DNA of 64,000 nt from Candidatus Nitrosocosmicus arcticus (GTDB lineage Archaea > Thermoproteota > Nitrososphaeria > Nitrososphaerales > Nitrososphaeraceae), in the NCBI RefSeq assembly GCF_007826885.1, contig NZ_ML675578.1, forward strand, positions 1 through 64,000. Direction: 5' to 3'. The first letter of the stretch is position 1; every line of letters begins with the position of its first letter. This document shows, in pieces, positions 1-8,432 of this stretch. The notes beneath the pieces were generated by a model. That model did no database searches, had not been told where the DNA came from, and saw only the letters and a program-made list of their open reading frames with translations. Position numbers and translations under genes: made by a program.

Positions 1-1
1 G

Positions 2-841
2 ATACCAGAAGCAGAAGCAGATGACTATTTGGAGGTATTGCTCAACATAATCGACAAATATAGTATCGAGGTTTTAATGCCTTCATCCGGTTATGATATC
101 TTTCCATTCAGCGAATTTAAATCTAAATTGAAAAAACATGGGGTGATTCCGGTTGTGAGTGACAGGAAAATCTTGGAAATTTGTCGAGACAAGATATCAA
201 CTTTTAAGCATTTAAACAAATTTTTCAGGCTTCCAAATACAACTTTAAATCCCGATGAAATTGATACTTATCCAGTTATTGCAAAGCCCCGTTTTGGGAA
301 AGGGAGCAGGGATGTAATTCAGGTAAATGACGAGCAAGAAAAGAAATACATTTGCTCAAAATATCCCAATATGATCTATCAAGAATTTTTACCAGGAGAT
401 GAATATACGATTGATGTCATGAGTGATTTGGAAGCCAACCCGATAATATCTGTTCCACGTGTAAGATTACAAACAAAAAGTGGTATTTCTACCAAGGGAA
501 AGATTGTTCTTGATAAAGAATTAATTGAAGAATCTATGAAGATGGTGAAAAAACTTAAAATAATTGGACCTTCTTGCATTCAAATGAAAAAGGACAAATT
601 TGGTCAATTCCAGTTGGTAGAAATTAATCCCCGGCTCGGTGGCGGCACAATTTTTACAACTTTGGCCGGTGCCAACTTCCCTAAAATGGTACTTGAATTG
701 GTCGAGGGGAAAAAAATAGAGCCGCCAAAAATATCTGAAATAACCGTGCTAAGGTACTTTGAAGAAATTGTCTTGGATGAACGAAACAAGATTAACTACA
801 TTGGAAAAGGCCTTTTAACCAGTAATGCATGTCATATATGA
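2..841 (+). CDS. ATP-grasp carboxylate-amine ligase (5'-truncated by window edge)
   Basis: An ATP-grasp enzyme, which couples ATP hydrolysis to joining a carboxylate and an amine or thiol; the substrate cannot be told from sequence. The frame is open to the first base of the window (it reads IPEAEADDYLEVLL into the TTG at 29), so the true start lies upstream. Visible are the ATP-grasp core with a Lys/Gly-rich nucleotide loop (AKPRFGKGSRD), the middle segment YQEFLPGDEYTIDV, and the metal/ATP motif VEINPRLGGG near the C-terminus. It resembles the CarB-like family of short ATP-grasp proteins often found beside surface-sugar genes. The next gene is a membrane glycosyltransferase on the other strand, which fits but does not prove a surface-polymer role. 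Confidence 0.8.
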   Translation: MPEAEADDYLEVLLNIIDKYSIEVLMPSSGYDIFPFSEFKSKLKKHGVIPVVSDRKILEICRDKISTFKHLNKFFRLPNTTLNPDEIDTYPVIAKPRFGKGSRDVIQVNDEQEKKYICSKYPNMIYQEFLPGDEYTIDVMSDLEANPIISVPRVRLQTKSGISTKGKIVLDKELIEESMKMVKKLKIIGPSCIQMKKDKFGQFQLVEINPRLGGGTIFTTLAGANFPKMVLELVEGKKIEPPKISEITVLRYFEEIVLDERNKINYIGKGLLTSNACHI

Positions 842-1022
842 TTTTGTTTAATGGCTCTGTTGAACTTTGAAGTGTGTCAATCTGAAAGTGTTGACCCGTA
901 GCCGCTAGTATCTTACAGGGCCACATGTCTGTTAAATGCATTAATATAATACTAAAGCCAAATGTCATCGCCAAGGTAATTAGAATCACGTCCAAATACT
1001 TAAAATCAAATCTTGATGTCAA
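792..1022 (-). CDS. Possible small membrane protein, doubtful
   Basis: A 76-codon frame with a TTG start whose 3' end overlaps the end of the ATP-grasp gene by about 50 nt in convergent orientation. Residues about 9-28 (LDVILITLAMTFGFSIILMH) form one hydrophobic segment that could span a membrane; the rest has no recognisable motif. There is no clear ribosome binding site. I list it because it fills the gap between two genes and its hydrophobicity is protein-like, but it may be chance. Family unknown. Confidence 0.25.
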   Translation of the reverse strand: MTSRFDFKYLDVILITLAMTFGFSIILMHLTDMWPCKILAATGQHFQIDTLQSSTEPLNKIIYDMHYWLKGLFQCS

Positions 1023-1071
1023 ATTTAATCCCTTAACTAAATAATTTTATGTATTTTCCAACTGCAAAGCA

Positions 1072-2547
1072 CTATCTCCAACCGCTTTTCTTTATTGTAA
1101 TTGCAGCGTATATTAATAGCCATGTATAGATGTAGGTCGATAAAAGTGTAAAAAACGGCCTATAAAGCCAATTTCTATCGCCTGGATTTCTAAGTCTAAA
1201 ATCAACGGCATAGATCATCCCAGTAAATAATACTCCTGCAAACCAAACCACCGGAGTTATGAAGTCACCCGCTAAGGGCATATAGACAACCGTAGTCGCT
1301 ACAATATATGGTCTGATAAATTTCATAGAAGTTTGAAAATAATATAAAAGTGCAACATATAATGGCCTCTTCCAAAAAATGCCTCCAGCAGCAAACAGAC
1401 TTCTAATAAAACTCTTCCTCCATCTCACCTGCTGTTTTATTAATGAGTCAAGCGTAGATGGAACTCCAATATTTACTCTTATATTTTGGGAGTACAAAAC
1501 CTTCCAATACCCATTTACATCTTGTTTAGTTTTACTTTCCTCATCCTTATTCTCAAACGAATTTTCGTACGTTGACCTTTTGGTCATACCTGCCACACTG
1601 AGAATTGGAACTGCGGCATATTGTTCGTTTGTAGATTTGTTTATAATCTTTGGAGGGCGAGTTGACAGAACATGAGCCGTCATTCTCCTATCAGTAGCAA
1701 ACTTGAATTCCATCCCTAAAAATCTATCTCGTGCCCATTGAGGGATAAAGTCTTGAACAGCAGCCCGTCTATAGAAACTAAGTGACCCAGCACAACAGCT
1801 AACAGAAGAAAAGACGCTTTCCGCTCCCTTTTGTGCTCTGCAAGCCCCATCGGCGTAAACATCTTGTAATTTCTCCAGAAAGTGATCCCAAAATCCTCCA
1901 ACATGTCTATTTTTAACCCGTCCATGTCCTGTGAGGGCTCCTACCTGACTATCGGAGTAAAAAATCTGCACCGCCTTTTCAGTAGCATCAACAGCCATGT
2001 CACAATCGCTATCCATGAAAGCATATATCTCCCCATGGGCAATCTTGCTAGCAGCCTCAATTGCTTTCTTCTTTCCACCGCTTTCTTTTAGGTGTACTAT
2101 CCTAAGGTTAACTGATTTGTTTTTATCCTTAATACTGTCGAGAATATCACCAGTTCTGTCTGTACTGCCATCGTCTATCACAATTATTTCCTTTTTTTGA
2201 TAGGTTTGATCTATACATGACTGTATACATGTGCTAATGTCGGCTTCCTCATTTTTTACAGGAACGACAATAGATACCAGCGGCTTATCGTTTTCAGGAA
2301 TCCTCTTATCGAAAACCTTAAGGTAAGGGTCTCGATATCGGAAATACGAAATGAATAGGATATTAAATAGTACAAATGAAGTTAAAATGCTATAGATTCC
2401 TACCCCCATATCTATCACGTAAATAGTCAGGAAAACCTTTGTACACAAAATTGCTAGAACGGCTGATAAAAGTAATGCCCTAACAAACCATCTTTTATTA
2501 TCCAATTCCTTTGTTTTAGTGAATTTAGGTAGATTACTCAAAGCCAA
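1072..2547 (-). CDS. Membrane-bound family 2 glycosyltransferase (hyaluronan/chitin/cellulose synthase-like)
   Basis: A processive GT2 enzyme that would polymerise a sugar nucleotide and pass the chain through the membrane. Two N-terminal membrane helices (about residues 22-70) precede the GT-A domain. The domain starts at SIVVPVKNEE, with the UDP-binding aspartates at D125-D126, the DSD metal motif at 179-181, a likely acceptor-base Asp in ATDRR (about 287), and the QxxRW-type motif QQVRW at 372-376. Three or four further helices follow to the C-terminus. This domain order is that of hyaluronan synthase, NodC and cellulose synthase; the polymer cannot be read from sequence. A role in exopolysaccharide or capsule is an inference. 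Confidence 0.88.
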   Translation of the reverse strand: MALSNLPKFTKTKELDNKRWFVRALLLSAVLAILCTKVFLTIYVIDMGVGIYSILTSFVLFNILFISYFRYRDPYLKVFDKRIPENDKPLVSIVVPVKNEEADISTCIQSCIDQTYQKKEIIVIDDGSTDRTGDILDSIKDKNKSVNLRIVHLKESGGKKKAIEAASKIAHGEIYAFMDSDCDMAVDATEKAVQIFYSDSQVGALTGHGRVKNRHVGGFWDHFLEKLQDVYADGACRAQKGAESVFSSVSCCAGSLSFYRRAAVQDFIPQWARDRFLGMEFKFATDRRMTAHVLSTRPPKIINKSTNEQYAAVPILSVAGMTKRSTYENSFENKDEESKTKQDVNGYWKVLYSQNIRVNIGVPSTLDSLIKQQVRWRKSFIRSLFAAGGIFWKRPLYVALLYYFQTSMKFIRPYIVATTVVYMPLAGDFITPVVWFAGVLFTGMIYAVDFRLRNPGDRNWLYRPFFTLLSTYIYTWLLIYAAITIKKSGWR

Positions 2548-2707
2548 ACTTTAAATCAACTCGTCGATAAATTAGTTGAAATAAAGCTGTTTATTACTTT
2601 TTTCATAGTAGATTCCTTGAAACGGTTATATAAGATTCTTCTGGTAGAAGGATAAGTAAAAGAAAAGAATGGTCTGAAAAAATACTGGATTTGTTAAGCT
2701 TTAATGC

Positions 2708-2917
2708 CTAATTCCATCTCAATCTTTCAGTTTCCCTGTCCTCCTTAGACGATTTTTTCCAATCCTTGTAGTGATTTCTACATAAATAAACACGCTTCTT
2801 TGAATTATCGAAATCTAAATCCTGTGACATCTTTGCCTTTGCCAAACTCATTGATCTATCTGCAGACTCTTCGCACGCTAAAACACTGCAGGTAATTCCC
2901 TTCTCTACCTTTCCCAT
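2708..2917 (-). CDS. Small zinc-binding protein, conserved hypothetical
   Basis: A 69-residue protein with paired metal-ligand candidates: C10 and C15 (CSVLAC) near the N-terminus, and CRNH at about 46-49. This Cys-x4-Cys / Cys-x2-His arrangement suggests one zinc site. The rest is basic and charged (HYKDWKKSSKEDRETERLRW). It looks like a short family I associate with ammonia-oxidizing archaea, though its function is unknown to me. It lies just downstream of the GT2 gene's promoter region and upstream of nothing co-directional that is close, so it is probably its own unit. Confidence 0.7.
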   Translation of the reverse strand: MGKVEKGITCSVLACEESADRSMSLAKAKMSQDLDFDNSKKRVYLCRNHYKDWKKSSKEDRETERLRWN

Positions 2918-2970
2918 TAGAGAGCAAAAACCGTTGTAATATAATAAAGTTAATGGAAGAGGGCAACAGT

Positions 2971-5562
2971 CTACAAAGTAAAGTATTGGGCTGCTGGGTT
3001 ATGTACTACGATTGCAGCTGTAGAGAATTCAGGATCAATTTGACCACTTTCGGTTAGAGTCATTCCACTAATTGAAGGGTTCAATAGTTTCCAGACGAGG
3101 AAATGTTGGGTAATATCCGGACAGCTTGGGTAACCCCAACTGTACCTTAGCCCCCCTACCTTCAACCGGAGCTCCTCCTTGATTTTGTAATTTATCCAAT
3201 CTGCTAAAGCCTCTGTCGTTTCTACGGCCAACCCGTGTAAGTAATATGCATCAGTATAGCGACCTTGCTTATTCCATTCTTCTATTATCTGTGTAACCCT
3301 ATTTCCCATTGTTACTGACTGAAACGCAACAACATCATCGGATTCTGAATCAAAATAATCTGCAAGACACAGGTGTGAAGGATTGCTAGACCTCGGAAAC
3401 TCGAATACGATTTCTGAATCAATTTTATTATCAATCTGGTATTTTACGCAGAGACTATTGTTTCTAACCTTTCGGCATCGAAAGTACGAGTAAACTGCAT
3501 GGGGATCAAATAATTTCTCCTTTACAACTTTGACCTTCCATTCTTTAAGTAGTTCTTCATATTCATCTTTCAATTCGGTAGCTTTCTTTCCCCTTAATCC
3601 CCACGACAAAACAAAAAGGGATTTTTTATTCAAGTATTGCCATATTTCTTCGAAAGGGAGGTTCTTATTCTCAAGTCTGGTTGCAAAATTAAATTCAGGA
3701 GGGACCGGCTTTTCCTTTACGGGTTTCACGCTGCTTACAATATTACTTAGATCTTGTGAACTGGTAACCTCATTATATTTTCTCTCTTTCCAGCTTGTTA
3801 ATTTTTCCAACCATTTGTTCATGTATTCTTCTTTATTTCCACTCATCAGGTTATTCATCACTTTCAGCCCCTCAAAGGCAGTTTTGCAGTAGAATATCCC
3901 GGCTTTGTAAATATTGCCGTCTCCCTTCGCAATTCTACTAATGTAATCACTATTAATTGCAGCCCCACCGCATAAAACAGGAATGTCCATCTTATTCTCT
4001 CGCATAAATTCTGAGAAAAGCTGCATTTGTTTTGATGTCGAAACCAATAATGCAGATAATCCCACAGCATCTGCCTTTACTTCTTTAATCTTTTTCACTA
4101 TGCTAGGAATAGGAACTTGTTTTCCTAAATCAAAAACTTCATAGCCATTGTTAACCAATATGGTCTTTACCAAATTTTTTCCTATATCATGTACATCCCC
4201 ATAGACTGTACATAAGACGATTTTTCCTTTGCTGATTCCCTCTTGTTTAATCAAGTATTTCTCCAGCTCCACAACTGCAGCCTTCATGCATTCGGCTGAC
4301 TTTAGTACAAAAGGTAGGATCAATTCTCCTGCACCAAATTTATCTCCTACTTCTTTCATTGCCGGAAGAAGTACTTCATTTAGTGTTTGGACAGCCGCAT
4401 CATGTAATTTTTCTTTATTACCCGACAGTGTTTTCCTATTTGTTCTGTTTTCTAATAACTTGTCCGATAGAGTAAAATCACCTTTGGACGGCATTTTCTC
4501 TGATATGGATAAAACCACATCATTTTCAATACCATCTTTTAGTCTATTAACAATTCTAAAATAACATTTTTTACCGGCATCCCAACTTGCATCTATTTCC
4601 ATCAAATTGTTCTGTTTTTGATTACCTGTAGATCCTGTTCCGCTAACGACATCATTGGAACTAAAGTAAGATATTAACTCAGATAATGCATTACTATTGT
4701 TATTAAAGATGAGATCTTCGCATATTCTTTTTTCCTTCGAATTGATTTGCGGGTAGGGTATGATATCTTTGGGATTTATTATCACAGTATCAAGACCACT
4801 TTTTATTGCATGATACAAGAAAACCGAGTTTAGATATTTTCTAGCTAATGGTGACAATCCGAAGCTGACGTTACTTAATCCTAACGTTGTCAAAGACTTT
4901 GGATATTTTTCTTTTACGAACTTAATTCCGTCCAACGTATGAGATGCAGATGCAATATATTCTTCCTCACCTGTTGCTAACGTAAAGGTTAATACATCAA
5001 AAATTAACTGCCAGGGTTTCAAACCCAATCCAAATGCTTTGTCATATAATATTCCTGCAACCTCTAATTTTTCTTTACCAGTTTTTGCCATCCCATTCGG
5101 TCCTATGCACATGGAAATCGCAGGTGCTCCGTACTTCTTCATGAGAGGAGTAATTTCATTAAATCTATTGCCATCACCTTCAAGATTGATGGAATTGATT
5201 ATAGGTACGCCAGGAATCTGTTTAAGAGCGGTAGCAATAACCTTTGAATCCGTTGAATCTATTACTAAGGGCGCTTCTATTTCTAAACTGAGCCTCTTGA
5301 CGATTTTTTGCATAAAATCCTGTTCATCTGATCGTTCTGTTGTTGCAACGCATACATCTAGACAGTGTGCACCATCTTCTACTTGAAATCTCGCTAATTC
5401 AATTAACCCATCAAAGTCATTATCTAGGACCATTTTCTTGGCTTTCTTTGATCCTTGAGAATTCAATCGCTCTCCAATGATTAATGGACGGGGATTTTGA
5501 TGGAGCTCCAATGAAGATAGGGCTGAAGATACTTTTGGGTTTTCATTGTAAACTTTTTTCAT
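2971..5562 (-). CDS. metH: Methionine synthase, B12-dependent: pterin, cobalamin and activation domains
   Basis: The larger half of a two-gene cobalamin-dependent methionine synthase; it moves the methyl group from methyltetrahydropterin to cob(I)alamin. In order: a pterin-binding barrel (about 25-300, starting IIGERLNSQGSKK), the B12 cap helices (about 360-440), the Rossmann B12 domain with DVHDIG at 456-461 (His458 is the lower cobalt ligand), and a reactivation domain whose SAM-binding signature YSWGYPSCPD is at about 807-816. The homocysteine domain is missing here but encoded by the gene 28 nt upstream, so the two chains together make a full MetH. The start ATG directly follows that gene, which suggests co-transcription. 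Confidence 0.95.
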   Translation of the reverse strand: MKKVYNENPKVSSALSSLELHQNPRPLIIGERLNSQGSKKAKKMVLDNDFDGLIELARFQVEDGAHCLDVCVATTERSDEQDFMQKIVKRLSLEIEAPLVIDSTDSKVIATALKQIPGVPIINSINLEGDGNRFNEITPLMKKYGAPAISMCIGPNGMAKTGKEKLEVAGILYDKAFGLGLKPWQLIFDVLTFTLATGEEEYIASASHTLDGIKFVKEKYPKSLTTLGLSNVSFGLSPLARKYLNSVFLYHAIKSGLDTVIINPKDIIPYPQINSKEKRICEDLIFNNNSNALSELISYFSSNDVVSGTGSTGNQKQNNLMEIDASWDAGKKCYFRIVNRLKDGIENDVVLSISEKMPSKGDFTLSDKLLENRTNRKTLSGNKEKLHDAAVQTLNEVLLPAMKEVGDKFGAGELILPFVLKSAECMKAAVVELEKYLIKQEGISKGKIVLCTVYGDVHDIGKNLVKTILVNNGYEVFDLGKQVPIPSIVKKIKEVKADAVGLSALLVSTSKQMQLFSEFMRENKMDIPVLCGGAAINSDYISRIAKGDGNIYKAGIFYCKTAFEGLKVMNNLMSGNKEEYMNKWLEKLTSWKERKYNEVTSSQDLSNIVSSVKPVKEKPVPPEFNFATRLENKNLPFEEIWQYLNKKSLFVLSWGLRGKKATELKDEYEELLKEWKVKVVKEKLFDPHAVYSYFRCRKVRNNSLCVKYQIDNKIDSEIVFEFPRSSNPSHLCLADYFDSESDDVVAFQSVTMGNRVTQIIEEWNKQGRYTDAYYLHGLAVETTEALADWINYKIKEELRLKVGGLRYSWGYPSCPDITQHFLVWKLLNPSISGMTLTESGQIDPEFSTAAIVVHNPAAQYFTL

Positions 5563-5590
5563 TTTACTGACACGCCCGGATTATCAGAAA

Positions 5591-6568
5591 TTAGACCGCG
5601 TTCCCGTTTTCAACAGATACATCTACGGTATCAATATTTCTTGAGTTAAGCATAGAGCGTAAATGCTTTATATGATCTGCTGATGTACCACAGCATCCTC
5701 CAATAACTTTTAACCTTTCATATTTATTCACGAATTCTGAAAGTTTTAAGGTGATTTCTTGTGGAGTCATCAAATATTTAGCTAAACCGTTTTCGTTGAC
5801 TGGCATTCCAGCATTTGGCATCACGAGTATAGGCAACTCATTTTGCTCACATAACCATTGCACACTAGACGTCATTTCCATGGGTCCAGTAGAACAATTC
5901 AAGCCGAATACATCTATATCTAGATTACTCAAAGTTGTATAGGCCGACTGGACGTTTGTTCCGAGGAGCATTTTTCCGTATTGGTCTAGGGTTATATTAG
6001 TAATTAAGGGTAAAGACTGTTCTAACTTGGTCATCGCACGGTAGCAGCTTTCGACAGCGATTTTCATTTCTAAGACATCTTGACCAGTTTCAATAAGGAG
6101 TGCATCACATCCTCCAATTATCAATCCTTGAGCCTGAACAAAAAAGGCTTCTTCTATTTCTCCCAGAGAAATATTACCTAGATCAGAATCGTTTGAACTG
6201 GGTAAATATCCTGATGGGCCCATCGAACCAATTACATACACTTCTCGACCAATTTCTGTGGCTGATTCAGTAACAAGTTTTACTGCTTGAACATTGAAAT
6301 CAATGGTTTTATCACCCTGTCCATACTCATCTAACTTGAGTTTATTGCTACCAAAGGTATTGGTTTCAATACAATCACTGCCTGCTTTGATGTAGTTTTT
6401 ATGGATCGTCTTTACCCAGTCAGGATGGGTAAAATTCAGACTGTCGTTAAACCCTTCCTTATTATTGAGATAATCGTTCTCTCTAGGTTCGTATTTTTGA
6501 ATTTCTGTACCCATGGCACCATCAAAAAGAAGAACTTTAGTAGCTAAATCATTAAGAAAACCATTCAA
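5591..6568 (-). CDS. metH: Methionine synthase homocysteine-binding (S-methyltransferase) subunit
   Basis: A homocysteine S-methyltransferase barrel forming the other half of split methionine synthase; it transfers the methyl from methylcobalamin to homocysteine. The family signature FDGAMGTEIQ is at the N-terminus. The zinc-binding cysteines are all present: C225 in GLNCSTGP and C292-C293 in GGCCGT. At 325 residues it is a complete stand-alone domain. It is first in a two-gene unit, 28 nt before the large MetH subunit. Alone it could also act with S-methylmethionine, but the immediate partnership with the B12 subunit makes the MetH role much more likely. Confidence 0.93.
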   Translation of the reverse strand: MNGFLNDLATKVLLFDGAMGTEIQKYEPRENDYLNNKEGFNDSLNFTHPDWVKTIHKNYIKAGSDCIETNTFGSNKLKLDEYGQGDKTIDFNVQAVKLVTESATEIGREVYVIGSMGPSGYLPSSNDSDLGNISLGEIEEAFFVQAQGLIIGGCDALLIETGQDVLEMKIAVESCYRAMTKLEQSLPLITNITLDQYGKMLLGTNVQSAYTTLSNLDIDVFGLNCSTGPMEMTSSVQWLCEQNELPILVMPNAGMPVNENGLAKYLMTPQEITLKLSEFVNKYERLKVIGGCCGTSADHIKHLRSMLNSRNIDTVDVSVENGNAV

Positions 6569-6642
6569 TATAATTATTATTTTATATGTGACTTTATTTG
6601 TTTATAATCCTTTCACCTAAACGCTAAGCAATTAAAAAGAGA

Positions 6643-6650
6643 TTTATAGA
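6643..6650 (+). promoter_or_regulatory. TATA box of tRNA-Arg
   Basis: TTTATAGA about 27 nt before the first tRNA base, the normal archaeal spacing for transcription starting at the mature 5' end. Confidence 0.55.
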
Positions 6651-6670
6651 AAATTACTATTTAGAATACT

Positions 6671-6745
6671 GGGTTCATAGTTCAGCATGGATAGAATGAC
6701 TGCCTGCGAAGCAGCTGGTCGAGGGTTCAAATCCCTCTGGACCCG
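6671..6745 (+). tRNA. tRNA-Arg, anticodon GCG
   Basis: Folds as a full cloverleaf: acceptor GGGTTCA pairs with TGGACCC, D stem GTTC with GAAT around a GG-containing loop, anticodon stem 6699-6703 with 6711-6715 around loop CTGCGAA (anticodon GCG at 6706-6708, reading CGC), and T stem GAGGG with CCCTC around TTCAAAT. The outermost anticodon-stem pair is an A.C mismatch; the other four pairs are canonical. No intron is seen and CCA is not encoded. Confidence 0.92.
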
Positions 6746-6877
6746 ATTCCATATAAATGAAACTCCGCATAATCATCTCATCTTCTTTTATCTTGGTATC
6801 AGCTTGTTCCTAAATTGAAAAATATGACTAACAATAGAGTATTAAATAACTGAATTCTTATTGCCTATAAGACGTGG

Positions 6878-7090
6878 TTAATCTAAGGACATCTTATTTA
6901 ATCGGTCCCTTAGTTCTCTGAGTAGTGTTTTATCCATGACCATCTCCTGGACGTTGATTATCTTCCGATCCTTTTTGACCTTTGTGCCTAACAAATATTG
7001 TTCTTTATATACGTCTGTTCTATGTATTTTGTATAAATCATTGATAAACAATTCTTCAGGAAATGATTTTATGTCTTCGTCTACTACCAT
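6878..7090 (-). CDS. Small hypothetical protein
   Basis: A 70-residue charged protein with an ATG start and no motif I recognise. The sequence alternates acidic and basic stretches (EELFINDLYKIHRTDVYKEQYLLGTKVKKDRKI) and ends in a predicted helix rich in Arg and Leu. It has no membrane segment or cysteines. It stands alone between the tRNA-Arg gene and a long empty stretch. The composition looks like real protein rather than a shadow frame, but no function can be proposed. Confidence 0.45.
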   Translation of the reverse strand: MVVDEDIKSFPEELFINDLYKIHRTDVYKEQYLLGTKVKKDRKIINVQEMVMDKTLLRELRDRLNKMSLD

Positions 7091-7463
7091 CTAGTTGAAC
7101 ACCAAATAGAATACTGGACCCCCTCGTTAATATGCTTACTCTGTTTACAGTCTCCATACTATAGCTTTTGACAAGGACGGGATCCTAGTCCCGCATCTTC
7201 TAATACAGTTTCAACGTATCTATTCCTAACCTGGTACAGAATCAGGTAAATACAAATCCTTTGGGTCACGTTTCTGGTAGTAAGGATTCAAATTGATTTA
7301 AACCTGGCTTCGCATGTGTGTACTATTAAACTAATTCTTAGCATTTGCAAATAATAGGAATTAACCCTAATAGTTAGCAACCTGATTCGTGACAAGAATT
7401 GTGGGATAGATTTTCAGTTTTGTCATAAAAGGTTTAATTATACTATTTTTATCTATAACTTAG
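7091..7463. other. Intergenic stretch, no gene seen
   Basis: Nothing coding is apparent. Two short inverted repeats occur: CGGGA/TCCCG (7178-7182 with 7189-7193, 6-nt loop) and ACCTG/CAGGT (7229-7233 with 7243-7247). The last 60 bases are very AT-rich, with TATA-like words (for example TTTAATTATACTA near 7434-7446), and probably hold the promoter of the following gene. Confidence 0.4.
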
Positions 7464-8042
7464 ATGACTTCGGGTAAATATTTCAACAAAGGTGTTAAAG
7501 CGTTAGATGAACCAAATGTAGGGTATGTAGTCAGAGAAACACCTGATAAGATAATAGTATTTGGAGAAAAAAATGAAAGATATGATATTCCAATAAAAGA
7601 AATTGAACAAGTAGGCGCCAATGTATTGATTGGATTAAATTCTGCTGACCTACGCAAATATAAAGTACCAAGAGATGCCCCGCTTCCGGCAGGTAGAGAA
7701 GATCCCTGGGGAGAACCAGACAGAATGGTGGATTTAGCATCATATGAAGGTCGCTATCCAAACACTTTATTTAACAAAGGAGTTCGAGCAAAGAATGAAG
7801 ACCATGTTGGTCATGTAATGAAGGAGACTAATGATAAAATAGTGGTTTTCGGAGCAAATAATAAAAGATTTGATATTCTCAAATCTGAGATCTATCAGGT
7901 AGGCATGAATGTCATATTGAAAATTGATTTTCCTGAAATATTCAAATATGAGGTTCCAAAGGAAGCACCGTTACCCACTGGTGAGCCCATTGAAACAGTT
8001 GATACAGATGCGTTCCCAGAAGAGTATCATGGTCCTAAATAA
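7464..8042 (+). CDS. Two-copy PRC-barrel-like small beta-domain protein
   Basis: A 192-residue cytoplasmic protein made of two copies of one domain, about residues 7-77 and 103-173 (offset 96). Both copies share the pattern FNKGV-(A)..(V)G(Y/H)V..ET.DKI.VFG..N.R(Y/F)DI...EI.QVG.NV followed by KY.VP..APLP.G. Short beta strands with conserved glycines suggest a PRC-barrel-like fold, a type found in proteins that bind other proteins or RNA; this fold assignment is by pattern only. A Pro/Asp-rich linker (PWGEPDRM) joins the copies and the tail is acidic. The ATG follows an AT-rich promoter. Function unknown. Confidence 0.72.
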   Translation: MTSGKYFNKGVKALDEPNVGYVVRETPDKIIVFGEKNERYDIPIKEIEQVGANVLIGLNSADLRKYKVPRDAPLPAGREDPWGEPDRMVDLASYEGRYPNTLFNKGVRAKNEDHVGHVMKETNDKIVVFGANNKRFDILKSEIYQVGMNVILKIDFPEIFKYEVPKEAPLPTGEPIETVDTDAFPEEYHGPK

Positions 8043-8432
8043 CACACCATATTAAATCTGTTTTCCAATTGATGTGTTTTGGTATACCAGAAATCGGAAA
8101 TTAACATGTAATACTTAGGCCCAGTCGACTATCCCTCATACATATACCTAAATTAAACTTGTAAAAGGGCCAGAAGAATATTATTATCTATTTCCGTAGT
8201 AATCAGGATTAAAATAAAGTTGTTTATCTGTTCGACAAAGCAGGCTTTGTGTTTCATACAATAATTTATTCTGATTTTTTGATTATTGTACAAGTACATC
8301 TGTCAGAGTATTAATTAGAGGAACAAGATATCCCTGTTTTCGATAGCTAATTTGGCGAGAGACGCTGAAATGTCTGTTGTAAATTCATACACTTGAATAT
8401 GAATAAATTTAAGCATCGCTTATGATATACAA
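8043..8432. other. Intergenic stretch with promoter of the SDR gene
   Basis: No gene seen. The end of the stretch holds a TATA-like element, ATAAATTTAAG (about 8403-8413), some 20-28 nt before the ATG at 8433, so the downstream gene is probably leaderless. The rest has no notable structure. Confidence 0.45.
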
